64,000 nt of DNA, taken from NCBI RefSeq assembly GCF_007677875.1, contig NZ_VEDO01000005.1, positions 286,073-350,072 of the forward strand, given 5' to 3'. The position numbers and the translations under genes are program-made. The notes beneath the pieces were generated by a model. That model searched no databases. It saw only the letters and a program-made list of their open reading frames with translations, and was not told the DNA's origin. Of the stretch, positions 54,560-63,800 are shown in pieces (the first letter of the stretch is position 1; the number at the start of each line of letters is the position of its first letter). The DNA is from Variovorax boronicumulans. GTDB lineage: Bacteria; Pseudomonadota; Gammaproteobacteria; Burkholderiales; Burkholderiaceae_C.

Positions 54560-55246
54560 GGCCGAGCGCAGCGATGGCCCGAGTCCCATGCCGAGCGCAG
54601 CAATGGCCCGGATGGTGTTGGGGCCCCTGTGCCCACGCCGAGGAGCGCAGTGGCCTGGGCGGCGCGGGGAACCTCGCGCTTTGTGAACTGACTCATTGCA
54701 CTTGTTCGAGCTGAGTGAGCGCAGCGAACGGTGCGAGTTGTGCAATGCGCCCAGGCCGCGAGCACCGCAGGTTGCCCGGAGCGCCAGCGGAGGGACGGGG
54801 GCACCGGGGTCGCCCTTTCTTTGGTTACTTTCTTTCGGCGAAACGAAAGAAAGTGACTGCACTGCCGGGGGCATATCCCGGCCTCTGGTGCCAGCAGAAA
54901 CCACTACGTCTGATCCACGTGAGGAGGCGGGGATTTCGCCCCCGCACGACGACTGACTTTTCTTGTCTCGCCAAGAAAAGTAAGCAAAAGAAGGCGACCC
55001 CGGTGCCCCTGTCCCTCCGCTGGCGCTCCGGGCAACCTGCGGTGTTCGCGCCATGGGCTGCATTGCGCAACTCGCACCGTTCACTGCGTTCACTACGCTC
55101 GAACAAGCGCAATGAGTCAGTTCACGAAGCGCGAGGTTCCCCGCGCAGCCCATGGCACTGCGCTCCTCGGCAGGGGCACAGGGGAAACTCCCACACGGGC
55201 CATCGCTGCGCTCGGCCTCGCGCTCGGGCCATCGCGTCGCTCGGCC
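54560..55246. repeat. Long inverted repeat (arms about 290 bp) inside the operon
   Basis: The left arm (about 54560-54856) and right arm (about 54955-55246) are imperfect reverse complements over most of their length. Matching blocks include ACCTCGCGCTT with TGAACTGACTCATTGC, CGAACGGTGCGAGTTG or its near copy, and CCGGAGCGCCAGCGGAGGGA. The inner loop is about 100 bp. No open frame with start and ribosome-binding site fits it. It resembles the intergenic palindromic repeats scattered in Comamonadaceae chromosomes, but I cannot count copies here. It fills the 744-bp gap between two genes of the operon. Confidence 0.85.
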
Positions 55247-55271
55247 GCGGGGTGTGGTGGCTGCTTCCATC

Positions 55272-58200
55272 TCACCGGAACAACGTGCGCCGCGCCGCCG
55301 TGGCCGCGAGGCTCACGGTGGCGGCCATGTCGAAGTGCACGCGCACGTCGTCGCCCAGGTCCACCCGGGTCTGCGCCGTGTGCACCACGCGCGCCATGAC
55401 CTCGCCCTGGCCCAGGTCCTCCACCGTGGCGCGCGCGACCAGCTGGTCGGCCCGGTACAGCAGCGCGGCCATGCCCACGCGCAGCGGGGCGGCGTCCAGC
55501 ACCGTGAGCGGAATGCGCACGCCGGGGCGCACGCCCGGCGTGGGCCGCGCCATGCGGCCCTGGACGATGCGGTCCACCGGGGCATGGCTGGCCAGCAGCA
55601 GGCACATGCGCACCACGTCGTTGACCAGGGCCACGGCCTGCGGCTGGCCGGGCTCGATCTGGGCGAACAGCCAGTCGACATAGGCCTGCATCTCGCGCCG
55701 GTCCAGGGAGTGGATCTCGGCCCAGCGGGGCAGGTTGGCCAGGTTGCGCAGGTTGGGCGCGGCGTCGAACTCGGACAGCAGCTCGGCCCACTGCAGCCGG
55801 ATCGCCGGCAGCACGCCGCTGAATTCGGCGTGCAGGCAGGCGGCCACGCCGCGGATGCGGTCGAGTTCGTCGGCCGCCGCGCGCGCCACGTCGGCGCGGC
55901 CGTGGCCGCCCTCGGCCAGGTCGCCGAAGCTCACCACCTGGGCGGCCTGGTCGCGCACGCCCTGCCAGGAGAGGCTGCCCAGCAGCCCGAGATTGAGGGT
56001 CTGCAGCGTGGCCACGCGCGGCGCCAGCGCCTCGGTCTGGCGCGCGGCCAGCTGGGCGATGCCGCTCGCCAGCCGGCTGGCGCCGGCCACCACCTGGGTG
56101 GCCAGACGCGGCTGCGCCAGACCGGCCAGCGCGCGCAGCTGGGCGCCGTCGAGCAGGCGCACGAGGTGGTCGACCTTGTCCAGCCGCTGCAGCAGCGGCG
56201 GCACCTGCACGAACCATGGCGCGGGCGCCTCGCGCACCACGCGCAGCATGTCCAGCAGCGCCTCGGGCGGCTCGGCATGGACGCGCAGGCAGGCCGGCAC
56301 CGGCGCCTCCACCAGGCCGGGGTCGACCGCATGGGTGGGCGTGGCCAGCAGGTTGTCGGTCTCGCGCGGGCGCACGTAGGCGATGAACTTGACCTCCTCG
56401 GCCAGCACCTTGGCACGGCGCGCGTTGATGCCGGCGATGCGCTCGGTCTCTTCGGCCAGCAGCGCACGCGTGACGCTCACGTCGTGGCGTGCCTCGGCCA
56501 GCGCGCTGGCCACCTCGGCCTGGCGCGCGTCCAGCTGCCCGATCTGCTGGCGCAAGGTCTCCAGCGCGGTCTCGCAGCGGCTCAAAGCGTCGCGGTAGAC
56601 GGTCAGCCGCGCCTCCAGACGGCGCAGCATGGCGATGGTGCTGTCCGACAGGCTCACGGCCTGGGTGAACAGCGTGGCCTCGTCGAGCGCGTTGTCGCTG
56701 CCACTGGGCGGGCGGGCCAGCGCCTCCTGCAGCGCGGCGTTGTCGCGGAAGTCGGCCAGCGGGCGCTGCAGCGTGCCGGCCGGCAGGCCGGCCAGGAAAG
56801 GGTCGCCCGCCAGGCCGGGCACCTGGAAGTCCTGCAGCAGCGCGGGCACCTCGCCACTGTCCTCGGCCGCGAAGGCCTCCAGCAGGTTCAGCAGCGACGT
56901 GACGGTGCGCGCGCGGTTGGACAGCGCGTAGTTGCGCGCCTCGGGCGACGGCGGGTTGCGCAACCGCTCGGCCAGCGCCGTGGTGCGGATCTCGGCCAAG
57001 CCGACGATGGGGTTGGCGTAGACGATCCTGGGCGGCGCCGTGGGGCGCTGGATCAGCACGCCTTCGGCGATACGGTTGGCCGCCACGCCGGCGCGCAGCG
57101 ACAGGTCGGTGGAGCTGCCCAGCAGCTGGGCCTGCTGCACCGCCTGGCCCGGGCGCGCGGCCGCCAGGCTGGCGGCCAGCGTTTCGGCCAGGCCCGCGCT
57201 CTGCACGCTGCCGATGCTGGCGCCGGTGACGGTGCCGATGCGCACGGCCGAGATGCTGCCGGTGCTGCCGATGGCAGTGCCCAGGATGCGCCCGCCGGGG
57301 CGCTGCGGCACGGGGCTGGGCGCCGGTGCCGGCGGTGGTGGGGGCGGCGGCGGTGGCGGCGCGGTGGCGGCCTGGGCGGTCTGGCGCACGCGGTCGATGT
57401 AGGCACCGATCTCCTTCTGCACCTCGATCGCGCTGTCGGATTTGGCCAGCGCGGCCAGCGTGGGCGAGATCGCGAGCCGGCCGGCATCGGTCGCGCTCAT
57501 GGTCAGCTGGCGGATCCGGTGCATGTCCACCTGCATGTGGGCGAAGCCGAAGTCGGTGATGTCGTCGGCCCGGTCGATGCGCTGGCGCAGGTAGTCGATG
57601 AAGCCCTGCAGACCGCGCAGCGGCAGCTGCGACTGCTCGTGGCCCGACAGGCGCAGCAGCAGGGGGTCGCTGACGAGTTCCGTGTAGACGCTCACGGTGC
57701 CGATGCGCGAGGACGGCGTGGGCGTCAGCACGCCCAGGTTGTGCTGCGGGATCGGCGCCGGCGCCAGGAAGGGCGTGTACGGCGGCGTGGTGGTGGGGCG
57801 CGGGTCGGCGCTGACGGCGGTGGGCCACAGCAGCGTGGCCGCCGGCGTGGGCTGCGTCGGGGTGGCTGGCGGCCGGTGCAGCAGGTCGCTGACCGCGAAC
57901 TGGCCCTGGCAGGCCGTCAGCACCACGCCGACCACGGCATAGCGCGTGGCGCCGGCCGGGACGTCGGCGGCGACGGGCATGCGCAGTGCCAGCTCGACCC
58001 AGCTGCCCGAGCGCGGCAGCGCGCCGACGCGCCGCGTGCGCGCGTTCAATGTCTCCAGCGCCGGCATGGTGCGCAACAACTCGGCCTGGCGGTTCTCGCC
58101 CCAGTAGCCGAACACGTACTGCACGCGCGACGCGGCCGGCACGTCCGGGCGCAGGTCCAGCAGCATGAGGCCGGCCCACAAGGAACGCGGCGGGTTCAGC

Positions 58201-60491
58201 TCGTCCAGGTAGATCCAGCAGCCGATGCCGTCGCCTGCGCCGACCGTGATGCTGGCCAGGCCGCCCTGGCCGTTGGTGACGGCGCTCTGGACCACGCTGT
58301 GGCCGCGCCAGCCCGTGGCCGGCGGGTAGACCAGGCTGAAGCCGCTGTTGGGCACCGCCAGGCGCCGCGGGGCCTGGCCCGTGCCGGGCGCGCCGGGCGC
58401 GCCCGGCGTGCCGGTGTCGAAGATGCCGCCGCCGCCGTCGCCACCGTCGGCCTGCAGGTCGGGCAGGCTGGGCTCCACGCCGCGCTGCGGCTCGAACGGA
58501 GCCCACAGGTCGTTGGCGCTGAGCAGGTCCCAGGGCTCGTCGCCCTGCACGCGGGCGCCGGTCGGCAGGAAGTTGCAGAACCACTTGCGCCACACCTCGG
58601 GCGTGCGCGCGCCGGTCAGGCCGAAGGCGGCGCGGCCGTCGTGCAGCGCGAAGGCCATGCCGTCCACGTTCTGGCCGGCCAGGTCCAGTGCGCTGGCCGC
58701 CACCGTGAGCATGGTCCACTGGCCCGGCGTGGGCAGGTCGCCCACGCGCAGCCGCGTGGCCGTGCCGTCGGTGCCGCCGGGGATCAGGTTCTCGCCCCAG
58801 TAGGCGCGGTGCTCCCAGCCGTTCGGGCCGTGCCAGCGCAGCATGAGCTGGCGTGGCGGGTGGTCCGGGTCCAGGCAGACCCAGCAGAACAGCGACTCGG
58901 TGGCCTGCACCGTGAAGGGCGGCGCGGCGCCTTCGAAGAAGTGCTGGTGCAGGCCGGCGCGCAGCGCGCTGCGGTGGCCGCCGCCCGGTGGCGGCTCGCC
59001 CCAGGGCGCGAGCGATTCGGTCTCGACCGCCAGCGGATCGTCCTTGAACGAGGGCACGGTCTGCACCTTGCCCGACAGCGCATGCTCCAGCATGGCGGCC
59101 TGCTGGCGCAGCCCCTGGCGCAGGCCCAGCGTGCGGGCGCGGCGCAGCAGATGCGCGTCCAGCGTCTGCTGGAACAGCGGGTCGATCAGCGCGCGCTGCA
59201 GCAGTCCCGGCTCCCAGGACGCCAGCGGCACCGGCACCATCAGGCGCACGCTCTCGGGCGCGCCGACCGACAGCGGCGCCAGCGCGGCGCTGGCGCGCAC
59301 CGCCAGGTCCAGCTGCTCGACCGGGATCGGCACGGCGTCGATGTCGAAGCCGACCGGGAAGAAGGCGCTGCGCGGCCCGGCCGCGTCGAAGGCATTGCGC
59401 GGCAGCAGGCCCACAGGTGGCAGGAAGCGGCCGAAGGCGTCGTTGAGCGCACCTGGGGCGGGCGCGGGCTCGCCGCTAGCGGCGACCTGCTCGGCCAGCT
59501 GCTCGATGCGGGCCTGCCACAGCGCGGGCCGGCGGCTGTCGGCCTGCAGGCGACCACCCAGGGCCACCAGCCGCGCGTCGCGCGCCTGGCCGCCGCGCCG
59601 CACCACGCTGGCCCGGTCCAGCCAGAGCGGCGCGCGCGTCGCCGCATCCAGCGCCACCAGGGCCAGCGGCTGGCCCCAGGCCTCCCAGGGCAGCACCTGG
59701 CCGGCGGGCAGGGCCTCCTCGGCCTGGAACACGGTCCAGGCCAGTGCGTTGCGCAGCTGCACGTCGGGCACGGCCGGCACGCCGCGCCATTCGCCGGGCC
59801 AGACGTACCAGAGCAGGCGCGCGCCGTCGGCCATGCGCCAGTCCTCGAAGGCGGCGGCGTCGCCGTAGGTGCCTTCGTCGCAGGCGCTGCGTTCGCAGGG
59901 GTCCATGGGGTCCAGGCTGGCGCGGTCGGCCATGACCGGCTGCAGCACCAGCACGCCGATGGGTGGCAGCGCGGCCGGCACGGCGGGGCGCGTCGGCACG
60001 CCGTTCTCGTCCGGCACGCCGAGCGCGCCCAGCGCGGCGCCGATGCGGCGCGTGCGCAAGGTGGGCGGGGCGCCCTCGGTGCCGGGACCGACGCCGCTGC
60101 CGTCCTCGAAGAAGCCGGCCGGCGCCACCACGGGCACGTCGGCCAGCCGGCAGCGCAGCGGCTGCTGCAGCACCAGGTCTTCGCCGCTGCTGGCCAGGGC
60201 CAGGCCGCGGCCGATCTCCAGCTCGACCGCGTCGAAGCCGGTGGCGTCGGGCAGCAGCCGGGCCGAGAGTTCCAGCCCGTCGACCACGCCGGCGGTCCAG
60301 TCCTGGCCGCGCAGCGCGAGGTGGCCGGCCTGCCAGGCCTGCCACTGTGTGAGCGCGCCGGCCGTCAGCGCGCGGCCGGGGAAGACGTTGGGCCGCCGGC
60401 GCCAGTCGCTGGCGGCCTCGGTGGCGCTGGTCGGCGACAGGCCGACGACGCGCTCGCCGGCCAGCGCGCCGCGGATCGGCGTGGTGCTCAC
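55272..60491 (-). CDS. Giant CIS accessory protein with shared N-terminal module and two jelly-roll-like repeats (1739 aa)
   Basis: The GTG at 60491 overlaps the stop of the preceding gene (GTGA). Residues 15-125 form the module shared with the two upstream genes (NVFPGRALTAGAL, TAGVVDGLEL, LEIGRGLAL). Two similar beta-rich blocks follow, near 525-630 (ESLFCWVCLDPDHPPRQLML, YWGENLI, PGQWTML) and 735-877 (GCWIYLDELNPPRSLW, YWGENRQ, GSWVEL), like concanavalin/LamG carbohydrate-binding modules. Then comes a poly-proline linker near 1050 and a coiled coil at about 1284-1370. It may be a fibre or baseplate protein that contacts a target. No close named homologue recognised. Confidence 0.6.
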   Translation of the reverse strand: MSTTPIRGALAGERVVGLSPTSATEAASDWRRRPNVFPGRALTAGALTQWQAWQAGHLALRGQDWTAGVVDGLELSARLLPDATGFDAVELEIGRGLALASSGEDLVLQQPLRCRLADVPVVAPAGFFEDGSGVGPGTEGAPPTLRTRRIGAALGALGVPDENGVPTRPAVPAALPPIGVLVLQPVMADRASLDPMDPCERSACDEGTYGDAAAFEDWRMADGARLLWYVWPGEWRGVPAVPDVQLRNALAWTVFQAEEALPAGQVLPWEAWGQPLALVALDAATRAPLWLDRASVVRRGGQARDARLVALGGRLQADSRRPALWQARIEQLAEQVAASGEPAPAPGALNDAFGRFLPPVGLLPRNAFDAAGPRSAFFPVGFDIDAVPIPVEQLDLAVRASAALAPLSVGAPESVRLMVPVPLASWEPGLLQRALIDPLFQQTLDAHLLRRARTLGLRQGLRQQAAMLEHALSGKVQTVPSFKDDPLAVETESLAPWGEPPPGGGHRSALRAGLHQHFFEGAAPPFTVQATESLFCWVCLDPDHPPRQLMLRWHGPNGWEHRAYWGENLIPGGTDGTATRLRVGDLPTPGQWTMLTVAASALDLAGQNVDGMAFALHDGRAAFGLTGARTPEVWRKWFCNFLPTGARVQGDEPWDLLSANDLWAPFEPQRGVEPSLPDLQADGGDGGGGIFDTGTPGAPGAPGTGQAPRRLAVPNSGFSLVYPPATGWRGHSVVQSAVTNGQGGLASITVGAGDGIGCWIYLDELNPPRSLWAGLMLLDLRPDVPAASRVQYVFGYWGENRQAELLRTMPALETLNARTRRVGALPRSGSWVELALRMPVAADVPAGATRYAVVGVVLTACQGQFAVSDLLHRPPATPTQPTPAATLLWPTAVSADPRPTTTPPYTPFLAPAPIPQHNLGVLTPTPSSRIGTVSVYTELVSDPLLLRLSGHEQSQLPLRGLQGFIDYLRQRIDRADDITDFGFAHMQVDMHRIRQLTMSATDAGRLAISPTLAALAKSDSAIEVQKEIGAYIDRVRQTAQAATAPPPPPPPPPPAPAPSPVPQRPGGRILGTAIGSTGSISAVRIGTVTGASIGSVQSAGLAETLAASLAAARPGQAVQQAQLLGSSTDLSLRAGVAANRIAEGVLIQRPTAPPRIVYANPIVGLAEIRTTALAERLRNPPSPEARNYALSNRARTVTSLLNLLEAFAAEDSGEVPALLQDFQVPGLAGDPFLAGLPAGTLQRPLADFRDNAALQEALARPPSGSDNALDEATLFTQAVSLSDSTIAMLRRLEARLTVYRDALSRCETALETLRQQIGQLDARQAEVASALAEARHDVSVTRALLAEETERIAGINARRAKVLAEEVKFIAYVRPRETDNLLATPTHAVDPGLVEAPVPACLRVHAEPPEALLDMLRVVREAPAPWFVQVPPLLQRLDKVDHLVRLLDGAQLRALAGLAQPRLATQVVAGASRLASGIAQLAARQTEALAPRVATLQTLNLGLLGSLSWQGVRDQAAQVVSFGDLAEGGHGRADVARAAADELDRIRGVAACLHAEFSGVLPAIRLQWAELLSEFDAAPNLRNLANLPRWAEIHSLDRREMQAYVDWLFAQIEPGQPQAVALVNDVVRMCLLLASHAPVDRIVQGRMARPTPGVRPGVRIPLTVLDAAPLRVGMAALLYRADQLVARATVEDLGQGEVMARVVHTAQTRVDLGDDVRVHFDMAATVSLAATAARRTLFR

Positions 60492-62473
60492 GGTGCACCT
60501 CCTGGCTTGGTCGCTGGCTTGGTCGCCGGCTTGGCGGTGGTCCTGGCCGTGGACTTCCTGGCGGGCGCCTTCCTGGCCGGCGTTTTCTTGACCGCGGTCT
60601 TGCGCGGCGCGGGTGCCGGTGCGGGGGGCGTGGCGGGTGCGGCCACCGGCGCTTCGGCCGGCGGCTGCGCGGGCGCCGCGCCGCCCGGCACCCGCGTGAG
60701 CCGCTGGCCGAGCTGTGCCAGCCGCGTGCTGTCGGCGCTCCGGGCGGCGCTGTCCAGCTTGCGCCACTGGTCGTTGCTGGCGAGGCTGGTCAGCGCGGTG
60801 CGCGTGACGGCCTCGCTGCCGGTCGCGCGTTCGAGCTTCTCCAGGCCGCTGCCGGCGCCGTCCGCAAGCTCGGCGCCCACGCGCAGCACGCGGGCCTGGT
60901 CGATCTGCGGCGCGCCCTCGACCTTGGCGTTGAGCGCGCCGAGCGCGGCGGCGGTCAGTGTGGGCGAGGCCGCCACGCGCGGCGTGGCCAGCAGCGACAC
61001 CACGTGGGCCGCCGCGCGCGTGCTGGAGGCGGCCAGCACGCGGTCCAGCGCGGGCTTGAGTCCCAGCGCGTCCACGCGTGCCAGCACGCTGCGCTCGACC
61101 GGCACGTCGTCGCCGCCGGCCACGGCCACGGGCCGGCCGACCAGGTCGTCGCGGTAGGCCAGGTTGCGGCGGCGCACGAACCAGAGTTCGGGCAGCTGGG
61201 CCAGGCGCGTCCATTCGGCGTCCGAGGGATTGGCCACGTCCACCAGCGCCAGCGGCTGCGGCAGCCGCAGCCGCGTGAGGATCTCCAGCGGCTTGCGCTG
61301 CGCGATCAGGTTGGGGGCGGCGGGGCGCAGCGCGCGCGTGACGGCCGTGAGCCGCGCGCGCACGGCGCGGAACTCTGCACGCGGCACGGGCGCGAGGATC
61401 AGCACGGCCGTGAGGTCCAGCGCGGCCTCGCTGGCCAGCAGGTCGATCGGCGGCAGGGCCAGCGCCTCCTCGACCAGGGCCGGTAGTTCGTCGTCGGGAA
61501 CGATGGAGAAGTCCACGTCCACCTCGGACGGGAAGTAGCGCTGCGTGAAGTCGCGCGTGTCGATCACGCCGGGTGGCAGGGGCCCGGCCGGCGGCAGCGC
61601 CGGGAACTGCGTGGCGGCCGGAAAGCTGCGGCTGCCGAGCTGCGCCACCACGTCGGCCAGGTGGTTCTGGTACTGCAGCAGGTGGGCCAGGCGCAGGCCA
61701 CGCGGCACCAGGCCCAGGCCGGGCAGGTCGCCGCGGTCGGCGCCGAGCTCGCGCCGCACCAGGGCCTCGTCGATCCAGACCAGGCTGTTGGACTGCAGCG
61801 CCAGCATGGCCACCGGGAGCACGTTGGCCGACCAGCCCGGCGCGGCGGGCTGCGTGAAGATGCGGCGCGCGGCCGTGCCGCGACGCGCGTCCAGCGCATC
61901 GGCCGCACCGTCGTCCTGCCAGGGGATCAGCACCACGGCCGTGGCCTCGACCACGTCGCCGTCCTCCACCGTGCGCGCGCCGGTCAGCGTGGTCGGGTAG
62001 GCGCCGATCGGGTTGGCCGTGAACTCCACCGGCCGCAGGCCCAGCACGAACAGGCCGGTGCGGCTGCGCAGCGGCGCGGCCGGCTGGCGCGACAGGCCGA
62101 AGCGGGCCGACAGCTGTTCCGCGAGCGGGATGTCGGCCAGGTTCAGGTCGAGCGCGCGCGGCAGCAGCACCAGTTCGCCGGCGCCGGTGATGCCGTCGCC
62201 CGCGGCGATGGCGATGCTCTGTGGCGTGGCGCCGCGGTCCACCTGCAGGCCATGGGCCACGCCGCTGCCGGCGGCGCGGCCCAGGTCGGCCTCGCGCGTG
62301 AGGAAGTACTGCTGGTCGCGCACGAGGTCGCGCGCCGCGAGGAAGCGGCCGTCGAAGTAGCGCGGGCGCTCGCGCCGCGCGTCTTCCACGAGCACGCCGC
62401 GCTGGCGTAGTGCGGGCGCCTCGGCCGGGTCGATGCGTTCGCGGGCGGCGCCCTGGGTGAGGGGGATGGCCAT
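60488..62473 (-). CDS. CIS accessory protein with shared N-terminal module and basic tail (661 aa)
   Basis: The ATG at 62473 follows a GAGGAG ribosome-binding site. Residues about 28-115 carry the shared module: YFDGRFLAARDLVRDQQYFL, GSGVAHGLQV and IAIAAGDGITGAGELVLLP. The middle (120-560) is helical and beta-rich with no known motif. The C-terminus (about 610-661) is a Lys/Ala/Pro-rich tail with repeats such as KKTPARKAPARKS, like histone-H1 or DNA-binding tails. It begins 15 bp downstream of the 306-aa gene and overlaps the 1739-aa gene. Confidence 0.6.
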   Translation of the reverse strand: MAIPLTQGAARERIDPAEAPALRQRGVLVEDARRERPRYFDGRFLAARDLVRDQQYFLTREADLGRAAGSGVAHGLQVDRGATPQSIAIAAGDGITGAGELVLLPRALDLNLADIPLAEQLSARFGLSRQPAAPLRSRTGLFVLGLRPVEFTANPIGAYPTTLTGARTVEDGDVVEATAVVLIPWQDDGAADALDARRGTAARRIFTQPAAPGWSANVLPVAMLALQSNSLVWIDEALVRRELGADRGDLPGLGLVPRGLRLAHLLQYQNHLADVVAQLGSRSFPAATQFPALPPAGPLPPGVIDTRDFTQRYFPSEVDVDFSIVPDDELPALVEEALALPPIDLLASEAALDLTAVLILAPVPRAEFRAVRARLTAVTRALRPAAPNLIAQRKPLEILTRLRLPQPLALVDVANPSDAEWTRLAQLPELWFVRRRNLAYRDDLVGRPVAVAGGDDVPVERSVLARVDALGLKPALDRVLAASSTRAAAHVVSLLATPRVAASPTLTAAALGALNAKVEGAPQIDQARVLRVGAELADGAGSGLEKLERATGSEAVTRTALTSLASNDQWRKLDSAARSADSTRLAQLGQRLTRVPGGAAPAQPPAEAPVAAPATPPAPAPAPRKTAVKKTPARKAPARKSTARTTAKPATKPATKPGGAP

Positions 62474-62487
62474 GGCGGGCTCCTCGG

Positions 62488-63408
62488 TTATGCGCCCGCC
62501 CACTGCGCGAACAGCGCAGCGGGGGGCAGGAAACGGCGGCCCCAGTTGTCGACCAGGGGCAGGGCGTCCGTGCGGGCCGGCGGCGTGGCGCCGTCCACGG
62601 GCAGCAGCACGCGGGCCAGGAACACGGCGCTGTGGTCGGCCAGTTCGGCCGGGTGCTCGGGGGCGGGTGCCAGGCCGCCATCCTCGCCCTCGCCACCCGC
62701 GTGGCCGCTGCCGGACCAGCCCAGCAGCACCGCGTCCTGCAGCGCGTCGCGGCGTTCCTGGGCCGTGGCGGCCGGGTTACCCAGCGCGGCGCCGCCGGGC
62801 GGCAGCGGCAGGCCGTCGTAGTCGTCGTCCAGGCCGGGGCGGGCGATCAGCTGCAGTTCGTAGGCATCGCGGAGCCGCGCGACGGAAACCGCATTCAGCG
62901 CGTCGAACGGTCCCTGCGCGAAGCTGGGCGTGAGCCCGCGCGGGCAGGCCACGAAGCGCAGGAACACGTCGGCCACCAGCGCGCGCGCGGGCAGTGCCAC
63001 GCCCGATTCGGTGAAGCGTGGCGAGACGAAGCCGGCCAGCGCGTCGTAGCTGGCCTGGGCCGCCGCGCTGCCTGCGCCGACGGCGGCCAGGGCCGCGTGC
63101 CAGCGCGGCAGGCGCAGGCAGGCCGGGCGCGGCAGCTCGATCAGGCGGCCGAGCCGGTCCACCGCCAGGCCGGGCTGCACGCGGATCTCCTCGACCTGCT
63201 CGGCGCTGCCAGGCACATGCTCCACGCGCAGCCCGGCCAGCGTGCCGGGGCCGGCCAGGAAGGCCAGCGCGCGCGCCAGCCGGCCGCGGTGGTAGGTCTG
63301 CTCGTCGCTGAAGTCCTGCGCGTCCAGCAGCATGCCGGTGGCGTAGGCCAGCCGGTCGGCGTTGGGCCGGGCCAGCAGCGGATCGGTGTCCGGGGCCAGG
63401 ATGCTCAT
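62488..63408 (-). CDS. CIS accessory protein with shared N-terminal module (306 aa)
   Basis: A 306-aa protein. Residues about 20-110 are the shared module in its shortest context: ATGMLLDAQDFSDEQTYHRGRL, GPGTLAGLRV, IRVQPGLAVDRLGRLIELP. The rest is helical with acidic and Gly-rich loops. It lacks signal or membrane segments. Its start overlaps the stop of the 131-aa gene (ATGA), so the two are coupled. Role unknown; the module suggests it contacts the same partner as the two larger proteins. Confidence 0.65.
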   Translation of the reverse strand: MSILAPDTDPLLARPNADRLAYATGMLLDAQDFSDEQTYHRGRLARALAFLAGPGTLAGLRVEHVPGSAEQVEEIRVQPGLAVDRLGRLIELPRPACLRLPRWHAALAAVGAGSAAAQASYDALAGFVSPRFTESGVALPARALVADVFLRFVACPRGLTPSFAQGPFDALNAVSVARLRDAYELQLIARPGLDDDYDGLPLPPGGAALGNPAATAQERRDALQDAVLLGWSGSGHAGGEGEDGGLAPAPEHPAELADHSAVFLARVLLPVDGATPPARTDALPLVDNWGRRFLPPAALFAQWAGA

Positions 63409-63800
63409 CGCGGTCTCCTCGGGTTGGGGCTCCGCACGGGGCGCACGGGCGTGACGACCGGCCGCACCGGCGCCACGACGGGGGGATGGACGGGGGTGAC
63501 GACCGGCGTCACGACCGGGGTGACCACGGGGCCCATTGGGTCGATCGGGGTCGGGACCGGGATCGGTCGGTCCGGCGTGACCGGTGTGGGAATGGGCCGC
63601 ACCGGATCGACCGGGATCGGCCGGTCGGGCACCACCAGGCGCTGGACCTGCACCACCAGTTCGTCGGCCACGCGCGAACGCAGCCCGGCGCTGTCCAGCA
63701 CCACGAGGCTGAAGCGGTGGCTGCCCACGGCCAGCCCGGCGTCGACGGTGACGCCCGGGGTGTCCGTGGTGATGGACTGGCCGACCGCGAACCGGGGCAT
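63405..63800 (-). CDS. Small protein with Ig-like start and Pro/Val/Thr-repeat tail (131 aa)
   Basis: An ATG at 63800 opens a 131-aa frame. Residues 1-55 read like one beta-sandwich domain (VGSHRFSLVVLDSAGLRS, ADELVVQVQRLVV). The rest is a low-complexity tail of Pro, Val, Thr, Ile and Arg with repeats such as RPIPV and TPVVTPV. The tail is probably extended. It may link or cap a structure of the injection system. It is the first gene of the minus-strand block in this window. The upstream 200 bp show no other frame. Confidence 0.6.
   Translation of the reverse strand: MPRFAVGQSITTDTPGVTVDAGLAVGSHRFSLVVLDSAGLRSRVADELVVQVQRLVVPDRPIPVDPVRPIPTPVTPDRPIPVPTPIDPMGPVVTPVVTPVVTPVHPPVVAPVRPVVTPVRPVRSPNPRRPR
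63414..63625. repeat. Low-complexity 12-15 bp degenerate repeats in the 131-aa gene
   Basis: The 3' half of the 131-aa gene is made of degenerate G/A/C-rich repeats (for example GTGACGACCGG, GTGACCACGGG). On the protein level these give the Pro-Val-Thr tail. Their spacing is irregular and lacks conserved spacers, so they are not a CRISPR array. Confidence 0.55.

Noticed and set aside
54696..55112. Small genes inside the long inverted repeat (frames on both strands)
   Set aside because: The similar peptides on both strands arise from the palindrome itself. None has a ribosome-binding site or a known motif.
55152..61157. A 2001-codon plus-strand frame opposite the 1739- and 661-aa genes
   Set aside because: Same reason: antisense shadow of a high-GC gene, low-complexity His/Gln/Arg/Gly composition, and it runs through the long inverted repeat.
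63414..63625. Possible CRISPR array
   Set aside because: The repeats are short, degenerate, in frame with a coding sequence and without conserved spacers; no cas gene is near.
51178..63800. Type VI secretion locus
   Set aside because: No TssB/C, TssJ-M, ClpV, Hcp or VgrG is seen. The ATPase lacks ClpV organisation and has the single-AAA CIS layout.
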